DNA of 64,000 nucleotides from positions 1 to 64,000 of the forward strand of contig CAUYXJ010000001.1 in NCBI GenBank assembly GCA_963577065.1. Direction: 5' to 3'. The position numbers and the translations under genes are program-made. Every line of letters begins with the position of its first letter. Within the stretch, counting starts at the first letter, position 1. This document shows positions 8,414 through 17,415 of this stretch, in pieces. The stretch comes from CAUYXJ01 sp963577065. GTDB lineage: Bacteria; Chloroflexota; Dehalococcoidia; Tepidiformales; Tepidiformaceae. The notes under the pieces are model-generated. The model was not told the origin of the DNA and did no database searches. It worked only from the letters and a program-made list of their open reading frames with translations.

Positions 8414-9805
8414 ATGTCGACCGATCACCTGGACGGAGAGACGAAGGGCATACCTGCTCCGGCCCCAGTGGCGCCCGCCCAGGAAATGGGAGGCGTCGTT
8501 GGGAGGTTGGGTGGAGCGAGAGGAATAGCTGTGCCGTCGCCACCTGTCCTCGTCCCCGCAACGGACGGCTACGGGACCCTTGCCGCCATTCGGGACTTGG
8601 GTCGAAGCGACCTCACCGTGCTCGTTCCCGAGGGCCCCTGGCACTCGCCCGGTCGCTACTCGCGCTACGTCACCCGTCGCCTGAGCCCGCTACAGAACGG
8701 GACCTTGGCGAGTTTCCTGGGCTGGTTGGAGGTTGCGGGGCAAGAGCACCCCGGTGCGGTGCTGATGCCAACATCGGACACGAAGAGCTGGTGGATCGCT
8801 CGAAGCCGGGAAGAGCTCAGCGATTGCTTCGCGCTCTACTACCCATCGGCGGACTCTCTGTACGCCGTCCTGAACAAGGTGCAGCTGGCGGCGGCGGCGG
8901 GGGCGTGTGGGCTGGCGACCCCTCAGACGTGGACACCAGCCGACGCAGAGGAGGCCTCGTCCCTCGCTCCTAGGCTCGACTACCCGGTGGTGATCAAGCC
9001 CCGCACCCACGTGGACAAAGGACACTGGCTGAAGGCGAAGTTGGTGGCCGATGAACGTCAGTTACGCCGGTCCTTCCCCGCCGTCACCGCGATGCTTGCC
9101 TATTCGGAGGAGGTCCAGACGGCGGACCCGTGCGTTGGCACGCCGATGATCCAACAGCTCTACCCAGCTGCGTCGTCGAATATCTACACGCTTTTCGGGT
9201 TCATCGACGAGTCGGGAGATCTTGTTGGCTTCGACGCCTCCCGGAAGCTCGTGCAGTACCCCTACCGCTTCGGCGACGGCGCCTGCTTTCGCAGCGAGCC
9301 TGTGGATGACGAACTAAGCAGACGACTGGCCGAGATGTGCCGCGGGCTCGGTTTCTTCGGGATGTTTGAAGCGGAGTTCATTGAGGAGGATGGGCGCAAG
9401 CTCTTGATCGACTTCAACCCACGGCTGTTCAACGGACTCGCGCTACCCGTGGCGAGAGGACTGCGCCTCCCCTATCTGCACTACCTGGCGGCGTTGGGCC
9501 GTTTGGATGAGGTGGAGGAGGAGCTGGCGAAGGGTGCGCGCCTCCGAGAGGGCGAAGGCGTCCCCTCCGCCTGGCGCCATAAAGCCGTCCTAAGAGCACT
9601 GCTCGCCGGGCGCCGGGCATCCCGCAGGCTGTCGTCTGAGGACGCCCGGGCACTGCGACGATGGATGTCGAGCGCACCGCCTCAGACGATCGACGCCACC
9701 TTTGAGGCCGACGATCCATGGCCGGGAAGGCTCGACGGCCTGGCCCTCGCGTGGCGGTCCCTGCGCGACCCCCGGTTCTTCGCGGGGACCTTCCTCCGAG
9801 ACTGA
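8414..9805 (+). CDS. ATP-grasp enzyme (predicted carboligase, COG3919-like)
   Basis: An ATP-dependent carboxylate-amine/thiol ligase-like protein. From residue ~45 it shows the pre-ATP-grasp start (VLVPATDGYGTLAAIRDLGR), a central ATP-binding region (LDYPVVIKPRTHVDKG), and the metal-binding end FGMFEAEFIEEDG with LLIDFNPRLFNG, where the acidic residue and the Asn bind Mg-ATP. The C-terminal ~100 residues are helical and Arg-rich. ATG at 8414 has AGGGGG seven bases upstream. The first 39 residues are Pro/Gly-rich, and a GTG at 8531 is an alternative start nearer the domain. The partners are unknown; relatives often sit in cell-surface or peptide-tailoring loci. It is divergent from the CoA-transferase. 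Confidence 0.8.
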   Translation: MSTDHLDGETKGIPAPAPVAPAQEMGGVVGRLGGARGIAVPSPPVLVPATDGYGTLAAIRDLGRSDLTVLVPEGPWHSPGRYSRYVTRRLSPLQNGTLASFLGWLEVAGQEHPGAVLMPTSDTKSWWIARSREELSDCFALYYPSADSLYAVLNKVQLAAAAGACGLATPQTWTPADAEEASSLAPRLDYPVVIKPRTHVDKGHWLKAKLVADERQLRRSFPAVTAMLAYSEEVQTADPCVGTPMIQQLYPAASSNIYTLFGFIDESGDLVGFDASRKLVQYPYRFGDGACFRSEPVDDELSRRLAEMCRGLGFFGMFEAEFIEEDGRKLLIDFNPRLFNGLALPVARGLRLPYLHYLAALGRLDEVEEELAKGARLREGEGVPSAWRHKAVLRALLAGRRASRRLSSEDARALRRWMSSAPPQTIDATFEADDPWPGRLDGLALAWRSLRDPRFFAGTFLRD

Positions 9806-10193
9806 GGCCGTTCGCCGTGTGGGTGCGACGTGTCACGGGCTCAGGCAGGCCCGTGCTGGAACCGCCCAGGACGGCCTGCCTTGCACGTGGCCAAGTCGCG
9901 CCCCGCGAGGTGGCTGCTGCGGCGTACGAATATCCAATCCGCACCAGGCGGATGGGAGTCTAGGATCCAAGGCCCGTGGGGCCTCTCCGTACGAGCGCTG
10001 GGGCGGCTTGTGCGTTCCGTTGAAGCACTGCGAGTCCATGCGCCAGGTGGAACGCGCCAGGAACGCGGGCTCGCGGGCCGCGGGGAGACTCGAACTCCTG
10101 TGCTCGGTTCGGTTGGCTCGCGGGACGCGGCAAATGCACGATAATGGTAGGGTGGGCCGGCCCCCGTGGGCGGCAGACCCTGCTGAAAGGGCG
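9806..10193. other. intergenic region upstream of rpsU
   Basis: About 390 bp with no gene I can support. A long open frame runs through it in the rpsU frame but has no family features. A -10-like GATAAT lies at 10140-10145, about 50 bp before the rpsU start, and is the best promoter candidate. Confidence 0.4.
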
Positions 10194-10421
10194 GTGAGCT
10201 CCGCATTGGCTCAGATACTTGTTGGTCAGGATGAGCCCTTTGAAGTCGCGCTGAAGCGCTTCAACAAGCTCGTCATGCGCGATGGCATCCTTAAAGAGGC
10301 GCGCCGACGCGCTCATTACGAGAAGCCCAGCGAGATGCGCAAGAGGAAAGAAGACGCCCGCCTTCGCAAACTGCGGAAGAAGCAGCGTCGCGCGGATGAG
10401 CGCGCGCGCACCGGGCGATAG
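10194..10421 (+). CDS. rpsU: small ribosomal subunit protein bS21
   Basis: A 75-residue basic protein of the 30S subunit, involved in Shine-Dalgarno/anti-Shine-Dalgarno contact during initiation. The signature is clear: LVGQDEPFEVALKRFNK, RDGILKEARRRAHYEKPSE, then RKRKEDARLRKLRKKQRR. I place the start at GTG 10194 (VSSALAQILVG), preceded by AAAGGG; a TTG at 10206 is possible. The frame is open upstream for 160 codons, but bS21 proteins begin where chosen here. It is probably a single-gene transcript. Confidence 0.92.
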   Translation: MSSALAQILVGQDEPFEVALKRFNKLVMRDGILKEARRRAHYEKPSEMRKRKEDARLRKLRKKQRRADERARTGR

Positions 10422-10444
10422 CGGCGGGTCAATCCGAAGCCCGT

Positions 10445-10466
10445 CCGCTCGCCCACCGGTGAGCGG
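10445..10466 (+). terminator. possible hairpin after rpsU
   Basis: CCGCTC and GAGCGG form a six-pair stem with a 10-nt loop that can add two more pairs. It starts 24 bp after the rpsU stop. There is no T-tract, so intrinsic termination is uncertain. Confidence 0.25.
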
Positions 10467-10622
10467 CCACTCTCCGCGCACGATCGTCGAGGCCGAGCGC
10501 CCGAGGGGCCGCCGGCATCGCCCCGTACCTGCTTGGCTTCGTGGTGCCGGATTCGTCCCCGCGCTGGCCAGTTGCTGAGCAGGGACCGCGGGGGCTTGAG
10601 TTGTGGTGTCTCAACCTGCGGC

Positions 10623-11168
10623 TCACGTAATCGGCCCGCAGTTCCTGATGCCACGAAGGGCCGCTGTGGCGTGGTCACCTAGGTCCTCCCCGGCCGCGCG
10701 CATCACGCTCTTAGTCCGCTCGACGGCGATGTTGGTCTGGGCACTGAGCGCCTCAATGTCTTCAAGCGTCCGGGCGTCCTCAATCCCCGCTTCCACATCC
10801 CGGAACACTTCGCCAACGTCGGAGAGGTGCGTAGCCAGGGCTTCGTGATACCCCCGCGCTCCGCCGGGTGGCGAGATGTCGTCAAGTTCGGCGCTAGCCC
10901 CCTCGGAGGTAACGGCAAGCAGATGCCAAAGCCCCTCCGCCCGGTCGATGCGCTCATCCAGCGGCAGGGAGGTTCCGTGTGCTCCCTCGTCCAGGACCGA
11001 GACGATCACCTCGAGATCCTCACTGATACGGCACATGGCCGCGGCCCACTCCGCATCGCTCAGGGACGAGCCTCCCCCGCACGCAGCAAGCAGCAGGCCG
11101 AGCGGCACGCCGGCGGCGAGGACGCGAGTCACGGCAGCCCAGGCGACGGGCTGGGGCTTGGCAGTCAT
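10623..11168 (-). CDS. secreted lipoprotein of unknown function
   Basis: A 181-residue protein with a lipoprotein signal peptide: a hydrophobic stretch at ~17-28 ending in the lipobox LLLAACGGG, with Cys30 as the predicted acylated residue. The mature part is acidic and helical (SEDLEVIVSVLDEG; LSDVGEVFRDVEAGIEDARTL), suggesting a small helical bundle, with no catalytic motif. Two further Cys (CRISED and RNCGPIT) could form a disulfide. It would be anchored outside the cell membrane. I do not recognise the family. It lies downstream of gdhA on the other side of a short gap and is read in the same direction. Confidence 0.7.
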   Translation of the reverse strand: MTAKPQPVAWAAVTRVLAAGVPLGLLLAACGGGSSLSDAEWAAAMCRISEDLEVIVSVLDEGAHGTSLPLDERIDRAEGLWHLLAVTSEGASAELDDISPPGGARGYHEALATHLSDVGEVFRDVEAGIEDARTLEDIEALSAQTNIAVERTKSVMRAAGEDLGDHATAALRGIRNCGPIT

Positions 11169-11197
11169 GAGTCGCGGTCGAATCGGAGATCGGCGCG

Positions 11198-12556
<1,359 letters not shown>

Positions 12557-12856
12557 TGCAGGTGCCTTTCATTGATCGATCGGGGGGCCCTGAACCCGAC
12601 AGGCGCGGCCGCCAGTCGAGTATAGCCGCGGGCCCCGCGGCCCAAGATCGTGGCAGCGCTCGTACGCGGTGGTGGATGCCCTCGGTACGCCGCAGCGCGT
12701 CACACGTGCACTGTTCGTGGCCTAGAAGCGAGAACCAACCGGGCGTGGCGACCGTGAACCTCGCGTGGGGGCGAGTCAGCCGCGAGTGCCCCCGATTTTG
12801 GCGTGGTTGCCATAATACTGGAGCGGGGACGCCGTTCTGAACCTGGAAGTGTTAAG
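12557..12856. promoter_or_regulatory. gdhA upstream region with -10-like TATACT
   Basis: Three hundred bases between gdhA and tRNA-Gly, both on the minus strand. TATACT at 12624-12619 (minus) would start transcription about 55 nt before the gdhA ATG. The surrounding GCTATACTC resembles the site before greA. I see no other element. Confidence 0.4.
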
Positions 12857-12931
12857 TGGAGCGGGAGAAGGGGTTCGAACCCTCGGCATCCTGCTTGGAA
12901 GGCAGGCGCTCTACCACTGAGCTACTCCCGC
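12857..12931 (-). tRNA. tRNA-Gly (anticodon TCC)
   Basis: A full cloverleaf. The acceptor GCGGGAG (12931-12925) pairs with CTCCCGC (12867-12861). The D-arm is GCTC...GAGC, and the anticodon arm CCTGC-CTTCCAA-GCAGG gives anticodon TCC. The T-arm is GAGGG-TTCGAAC-CCCTT. The discriminator T is followed by an encoded CCA. It decodes GGA/GGG. Confidence 0.95.
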
Positions 12932-13052
12932 ATCTTGGCCGCCCGAGACGGTTTCAGGACACTTGCGCGGTCGGCGTTTGGAGCCCGATCCTGCGATTTC
13001 CCCAACGAAGCGGGCGCGGAACCGAGCGGCGTAAGTATCCGTGAAGCGGGCC

Positions 13053-13070
13053 CGAATTCCAAGGAATTCG
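13053..13070. repeat. 18-bp near-perfect palindrome
   Basis: CGAATTCC-AA-GGAATTCG: two 8-bp arms around a 2-bp centre, in the gap between the membrane-protein gene and tRNA-Gly. It is AT-richer than its surroundings. It could be an operator for a dimeric regulator; nothing nearby identifies one. Confidence 0.45.
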
Positions 13071-13214
13071 AGTCCGCGCGACAACGGTAGGAAGACGTCA
13101 CCGTTTTTCGGGCGGAGCGGGTCGGGCTGGCCCTCCGGCCCTCCCTACCTGGCGCGAGGCCGCCCGCAGCCGCTCACAAGGATGACCCGCTCGAGGGGCC
13201 GAGTGCGGCCTCGT

Positions 13215-13961
13215 CTAGGCCGTGCTTTGGCCCGCGGAACCTGACATGCCTTTGCGCGGCAAGCGAAGTTCGAGGCCGCCCCGAGGGGCGAGTTCGTGGG
13301 CGGCGATGGCGTACGAGAAGAGGATGATGCCGCACATCTCGAGCAACTCCTCCGTCGTTGAGAGAGCGATAAACGCAGCCGTCTGGGCGCTTCCCTGGTG
13401 AAAATGCGGTGCGCCGAGAACCTCGAAGCCGATCGCGCCAGTCACGTAGACGGCCCCCGCCGCAACTACGAGCCAGCGCAGGGGTGAGGCGAGGCGCAAC
13501 GTGAAGCGCGTGTAGAGGAGGCCAAGCGTTGCCGTAACGATGCCGTACGGCACCACCCAGATGAAGAGAAGGTAGCCAGACACGTCGAAGCGTGCCTGGA
13601 GCCGCATCATCATCGCCTCGTGGATCCCCAGGTACTCGTCCGCGGAGAGGAACAGAAAGACGAGTGCGAGGCCGGCCCAGTAGAACCTGTCCCGACTGCC
13701 CCCGGCGTGGTGCGCCAGCGCTGCGCAGGCGAGGAGGCCAGTTGCGAGGAGCAGCAAGCCGGTTGAGACCGCTGCTGGGATGTTGCCCTCGCCGCTGAGG
13801 TCGAAACGCTGCAGCAGGCCGAATACGTGGCCGTCGCCGGTAATCGTGGAGAAGGACTGGACCGCAACGTTCGTGGCTGCGAGCGCGAGGGCGACCGCGA
13901 GCGCTATCAGCGCCAGCCGGCCCGGGGACAGGGTAAGACGCAGAGGCGCGCGGTTGTCCAT
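13215..13961 (-). CDS. polytopic membrane protein with a DEYLGIHE motif
   Basis: A 248-residue integral membrane protein with about six hydrophobic helices (LALIALAVALALAATNVAV; AVSTGLLLLATGLLACAAL; FYWAGLALVFLFLSADEYLG; LLFIWVVPYGIVTATLGLLY; WLVVAAGAVYVTGAIGFEVLG; EMCGIILFSYAIAAHEL). The third helix carries SADEYLGIHE and the last region STTEELLEM and AAHEL: acidic and His residues within or at the edge of the membrane that could bind a metal. Similar uncharacterised proteins with a DExxxxHE motif exist, but no function is established that I can name. ATG at 13961 has AGGA upstream; the long N-terminal extension to 14255 is rejected as Arg-rich. Confidence 0.65.
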   Translation of the reverse strand: MDNRAPLRLTLSPGRLALIALAVALALAATNVAVQSFSTITGDGHVFGLLQRFDLSGEGNIPAAVSTGLLLLATGLLACAALAHHAGGSRDRFYWAGLALVFLFLSADEYLGIHEAMMMRLQARFDVSGYLLFIWVVPYGIVTATLGLLYTRFTLRLASPLRWLVVAAGAVYVTGAIGFEVLGAPHFHQGSAQTAAFIALSTTEELLEMCGIILFSYAIAAHELAPRGGLELRLPRKGMSGSAGQSTA

Positions 13962-14189
13962 TTGGCGATCCTGATTCCAGGATGTCGAGCCGCGGTCGTG
14001 CTTCAGTCTGAGTGCCTGTGCGACATGACCGCGCGCCGCTCGAGCGCGTCGCGAGCGGCGCGCGCCGGCAGCGCGTCCGCATCGGCTGGCCGATCGCCGG
14101 CGGAGACTCGCTCGCCCGGATGGTTGCGAAGCAGGCCTTCCGGGTGGGTGCCCTCGGAGACTCCACCGCCGAAAGCGCCGGGGTCGTCG

Positions 14190-14999
14190 ATGCCGCTCAG
14201 CGCTGACGAGATCGGTCTCTTCTCGCCGGAAACGCACGAGGACCCCTCGTACCACGCGATCCTCGACGAGGCGCCGGCATGCCTTTGAAGTTGAGCCTGA
14301 CCGACAGGGAGCAGACGTACGTCGCGGAGAGCGGTATCGAGTTCCCGAAGTACATCGATGGCTTCGTCGCGGAGCGGCGAGCGTAGCCGCAGGACGACCT
14401 CGTCTCCCGCCTCACGCAAGTCCACTTCGCGGGCGAGGGGCCCTTCGCAACGAGGAGATTATTGGCATCGTCCACCACCTCTAGACCGGCAGGACCGAAG
14501 CCACGAGCTTTGCGCTCACGTCCATGCTCTGGCTGCTGGCCCGCCAGCCAACCGGAGGTCCCGGACCGGCTCAACCCACCGCTCTCGCATCCGCCTCTTC
14601 GTCGAGGAAGTCCTGCGCCTCGAGTCACCAACCCAGGGATCCTTCGGTGTGACCAGGTAGACGAGGCGCTACGCGGTGGATGATCCCGGCGGGGTCGTGC
14701 TCCACCTGCGCTTCGCCGCTGCCAACCCTGATTCCGACCAGTTTGCGTCGCCGGATAGATGGACCTGGACCGACCGAATGCGGCGAAACACGTGGCCTTC
14801 TCGCAGGGGCAGATGTGCCCCGGGGCCCTGGAGCAGAACGTCACCTGCGAGACCTTGATCGCGCGCGCCGATGGCTTCGAGCTCCCGCCTGCGAAGAACG
14901 ACTTCAAGGACCGCCCGGCTCGTGCTGCGCGGGATCGAAGAGCTCCACGTCGCGTTTCGGGCCGACGCCCTTAGCGCCTCCCAGCGCGGCGGGAGCTAA
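14190..14999 (+). pseudogene. decayed cytochrome P450
   Basis: Pieces of one P450 in the right order but different frames. The N-terminus MPLSADEIGLFSPETHEDPS stops early. A fragment EQTYVAESGIEFPKYIDG and DDLVSRLTQV corresponds to the region before helix I. A helix-I piece follows (NEEIIGIVHHL*TG.TEATSFAL, with a TAG). The ExxR helix (FVEEVLRLESPTQ) lies in another frame near 14604, and a heme loop near 14790 reads FSQGQMCPG, one residue short of FxxGxHxCxG. About 150 codons of the middle are missing. The remnant resembles the intact P450 at 50294-51619, so it may be a lost paralogue. Confidence 0.85.
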
Positions 15000-15667
15000 A
15001 GGTTTTCGACCAGCCAGCGGTGAACGCCGGCGCACTTCGTCAGCTGTTGCGCGCACCAGGGGGCGAAATCGGCCCCCTCGACGTTGGCCGGGGTTGGCTC
15101 GGGCCAGCGCACCTGGAGCCACTTGTGCCGGAGCAAGTCACCCCGCGGGTGGTCGGCGGGGTAGGGCTTCGGCACGCGCTTGTAGTCGGCCCCCGCCACT
15201 TCGGCTCCGGTCTCGGCCACGAGGGCGGTGATGGCCTTGGCGAGAGGAGCGCCGGTGGCCTCGTCATCAATGAGGTCACGCCAGGTGTCGAGTGACCTCA
15301 GCATCGCCCCGGTGGCGAAGCCGACATCGTCGCCGCTGAAGCGGACGTGCAGCGACGGTGCGGTCTTCTTGTCGGGCCTCTCCCACCACTTCATGAGGAG
15401 GTGGTCCTTGTAGGGAGTCTTGTCCGCGGAGAAGCGGATATCGCGGTTGATGGGGGAGATCGAGCCGTTGACCTTCGGCACACCCACGATCGCCGGGGAG
15501 AGGTCGCCCTGGAGCGTTTCCGTGACCGCCTCCACGAACGCCTTCGCGGGCTCGGCCACCTCGGCGTCGTAGGTTTTGCGATTGGCGTCGAACCACGCCT
15601 TGTCGTGCGTGGGGAGCTCGCGCAGGAAGTCCTGCGCGGCCTCGGAGAAGCCCGTGAATGCGGTCAT
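14996..15667 (-). CDS. DUF2461 family protein
   Basis: A 223-residue protein of the DUF2461/TIGR02453 family, function unknown. Family hallmarks are present: FSEAAQDFLRELPTHDKAWFDANRKTY at the N-terminus, then PINRDIRFSADKTPYKDHL and ATGAMLRSLDTWRDLI. It is cytoplasmic with no signal. ATG at 15667 overlaps the TGA of the preceding TfoX-like gene (ATGA), so the two are translationally coupled; the upstream Arg-rich extension is rejected. Its stop at 14996 overlaps the end of the P450 pseudogene on the other strand. Confidence 0.85.
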   Translation of the reverse strand: MTAFTGFSEAAQDFLRELPTHDKAWFDANRKTYDAEVAEPAKAFVEAVTETLQGDLSPAIVGVPKVNGSISPINRDIRFSADKTPYKDHLLMKWWERPDKKTAPSLHVRFSGDDVGFATGAMLRSLDTWRDLIDDEATGAPLAKAITALVAETGAEVAGADYKRVPKPYPADHPRGDLLRHKWLQVRWPEPTPANVEGADFAPWCAQQLTKCAGVHRWLVENL

Positions 15668-15996
15668 TCCTGGGCTCCGGCGACGAACTCTCGGGCCTCG
15701 CCCAACAGGGTTTCCCAGAGCTCGGCATCGCGGTCCGGGATCTGGACCCACTCTTTGAACCGCCGGCCTGCGGGCGCGAACGGCAGCCCGGTGCCGCTGG
15801 CGATGAGCTCGTCTACGCGGCTCGCTGCGGTCTTCACGACGAGGTCGCCGCTGCGGTGCTCGAGGGTGGCGAAGAAGGCGCCGTCCGTGCGCAGGCATTT
15901 GAAGCCCATCATCGTGCCCTCCTGCGCCTGGCCGGTGGCGAGGAGCGGCTCGGCCAGCTCCCAGAAGAGCGAGTCGTCGGGGGTCGTGTTCGTCAT
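15664..15996 (-). CDS. TfoX/MmcQ-like small protein
   Basis: A 110-residue protein related to TfoX N-terminal and MmcQ/YjbR-type domains: GTMMGFKCLRTDGAFFATL, then SGDLVVKTAASRVDELI and PFAPAGRRFKEWVQI. These are small alpha/beta proteins; the bacterial ones are mostly uncharacterised. ATG at 15996 has no Shine-Dalgarno, but TACTAT ends exactly 6 nt before it, indicating a leaderless transcript. It is coupled to the DUF2461 gene by a 4-bp overlap, so they probably act together or are at least co-expressed. Confidence 0.75.
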   Translation of the reverse strand: MTNTTPDDSLFWELAEPLLATGQAQEGTMMGFKCLRTDGAFFATLEHRSGDLVVKTAASRVDELIASGTGLPFAPAGRRFKEWVQIPDRDAELWETLLGEAREFVAGAQE

Positions 15997-16002
15997 GCGT
16001 GG

Positions 16003-16008
16003 ATAGTA
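16003..16008 (-). promoter_or_regulatory. candidate -10 for a leaderless TfoX-like/DUF2461 transcript
   Basis: TACTAT on the minus strand is followed by six bases and then the ATG at 15996. This is the spacing expected if the mRNA begins at the A of ATG. Confidence 0.4.
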
Positions 16009-16122
16009 GGCGATCGCTTGCGCGCTATCCTCCCCGCCCGCCGGTCGAAGGTGATAGCGGCCGGCGCTGCACGACCTTCGTTCCGCGCGATCGGCCACCC
16101 CGGTCGCTGGGTGAGCGCGGCC

Positions 16123-17133
16123 TTAACCGGGCCCGGTCGCGGCGATAGCCGGTTCGGCGCCGGCGCGTTCGAACCGCGGGATCACGTCGCGCCAACCGAG
16201 GCGCAGGTCGTAGGCGGCGAGGGGGGCGAGCACGATCGAAGGCAGGATGATGATCGCTTCCACGCCCACGGCGTAGGCGATGGCCGCGTCGGCTGACTCG
16301 CCCGTTGCGACGAGCGCTTCCTTTGCGAGGAACGCCAGCCCGACGCTCGCCTGCGCGAGGGGGATGCCAGCGCCGATGTTCGCGGCGGCGACGACGAAGA
16401 TGTGGACGAGGAAGCTCACGTGGATACCGAGCGACGCCGCGACGGCCCAGTAGAGCAGTGCTTCGCCCAGCCAGACCGCGAGCGTGAGGAGCAGCACCGG
16501 GGTGGTCTGCGCTGGGTTCTGGATCGAGCGTAGCCCGCAGAGGAAAGGCTGGATCTGAGGCCGCGCGAGCGTCCGCGCGGGGAAACCCCGCAGGCCCGCG
16601 CGCTCCTCGCTCCGCTCCCGCGGCCGAGTCGCGAGCCAAGCCAGGGCGAGACCGGCGGGGGCGCCGAAGAGCATGAACGCGGTCAGGCCGGTGAAGCCGT
16701 CGCCGATGGTGATGGTGGCGAGTGCGAGCGCGAGCAGCAGGGCGAAGACGAACCCGTCCATCATCCGTTCGATCGCCTCCGCGCCGAAGAGCTCGCGGCG
16801 GCCGATGTGGAACTTCTTGGCCGTGATCTGGACCATGAGCACGTAGCCCAGCCCGAACGGCAGCGTCAGGTTTGCGGCCTGCCCGAGGATGACCCGCGGC
16901 AGCGCCCGCCGGGTTGCGACCGCCTTCAGGTGGCGGACCAGGATCTGCCAGCGAAGGGCGCGCGCCCAATAGCGCGCGAAGAAGAGCAGCGCGATCGGGA
17001 CCAGGTAGCGGATGTCCGCGTCGCCGAGGGTGCCGCCCACCTCGCCGAGGTCGACATCGCGCAGCAGCAGCCAGACCATCAGCAGGCTGATGGCGATTCC
17101 CGCGCCCAGTCGGAGGGGGCGGGCCAGGGCCAT
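16123..17133 (-). CDS. flippase-like membrane protein (LPG_synthase_TM/UPF0104)
   Basis: A 336-residue polytopic protein of the TIGR00374/PF03706 type, related to the membrane half of lysylphosphatidylglycerol synthase and to putative lipid or polyprenyl flippases. Visible features are about eight hydrophobic helices, ARYWARALRWQILVR after the second helix, GQAANLTLPFGLGYVLMVQ, and a late IGAGIPLAQASVGLAFLAKEAL. ATG at 17133 (MALARPLRL) is preferred; a TTG four codons upstream is the longer alternative. No synthase domain is attached. The genes around it do not define the lipid. Confidence 0.8.
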   Translation of the reverse strand: MALARPLRLGAGIAISLLMVWLLLRDVDLGEVGGTLGDADIRYLVPIALLFFARYWARALRWQILVRHLKAVATRRALPRVILGQAANLTLPFGLGYVLMVQITAKKFHIGRRELFGAEAIERMMDGFVFALLLALALATITIGDGFTGLTAFMLFGAPAGLALAWLATRPRERSEERAGLRGFPARTLARPQIQPFLCGLRSIQNPAQTTPVLLLTLAVWLGEALLYWAVAASLGIHVSFLVHIFVVAAANIGAGIPLAQASVGLAFLAKEALVATGESADAAIAYAVGVEAIIILPSIVLAPLAAYDLRLGWRDVIPRFERAGAEPAIAATGPG

Positions 17134-17304
17134 CAGCGACGCCAACGGTGCCCTCCGGGCCGCGGGCGATGGGCCTGCACCTCGTGCGGGCTCTGCGCCT
17201 GGCGCGGCTCGTTCATTGTGACTCCGCCGATCGCCGCTGGGTACCCGTTTCGGTTGCGGTCCTCCCCGGGGCTACGGCCGCTCAACCCTCGCTCGCCCGC
17301 TCTC

Positions 17305-17336
17305 GCCGGGCCAGCCGGGCCAGCCGGGCCAGCCGG
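17305..17336. repeat. 9-bp tandem repeat (GCCGGGCCA x3.5)
   Basis: Three perfect copies of GCCGGGCCA plus a partial fourth, in the ~280-bp gap between the flippase gene and the large orphan gene. The gap otherwise has no supported feature. The array may be prone to slippage. Confidence 0.8.
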
Positions 17337-17415
17337 CGCGGCGAGAGCGCTGCGGCCTTCACCTCGCGGATGATCGGAGGTCCGGAGGTAAGCGGAACCG
17401 CCCTCGTGGCGGGAG

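Noticed and set aside
10070..10160. tRNA-like T-arm on the minus strand (GGAGTTCGAGTCTCC)
   Set aside because: Only the T-arm is convincing. I could not form a D-arm, an anticodon stem or a full acceptor stem.
9702..10193. Long N-terminal extension of rpsU
   Set aside because: The frame is open by chance. bS21 begins near VSSALAQILVG, and the extension overlaps the ATP-grasp gene.
17305..17336. Possible CRISPR-like array
   Set aside because: The 9-bp units are directly abutting with no spacers; it is a simple tandem repeat.
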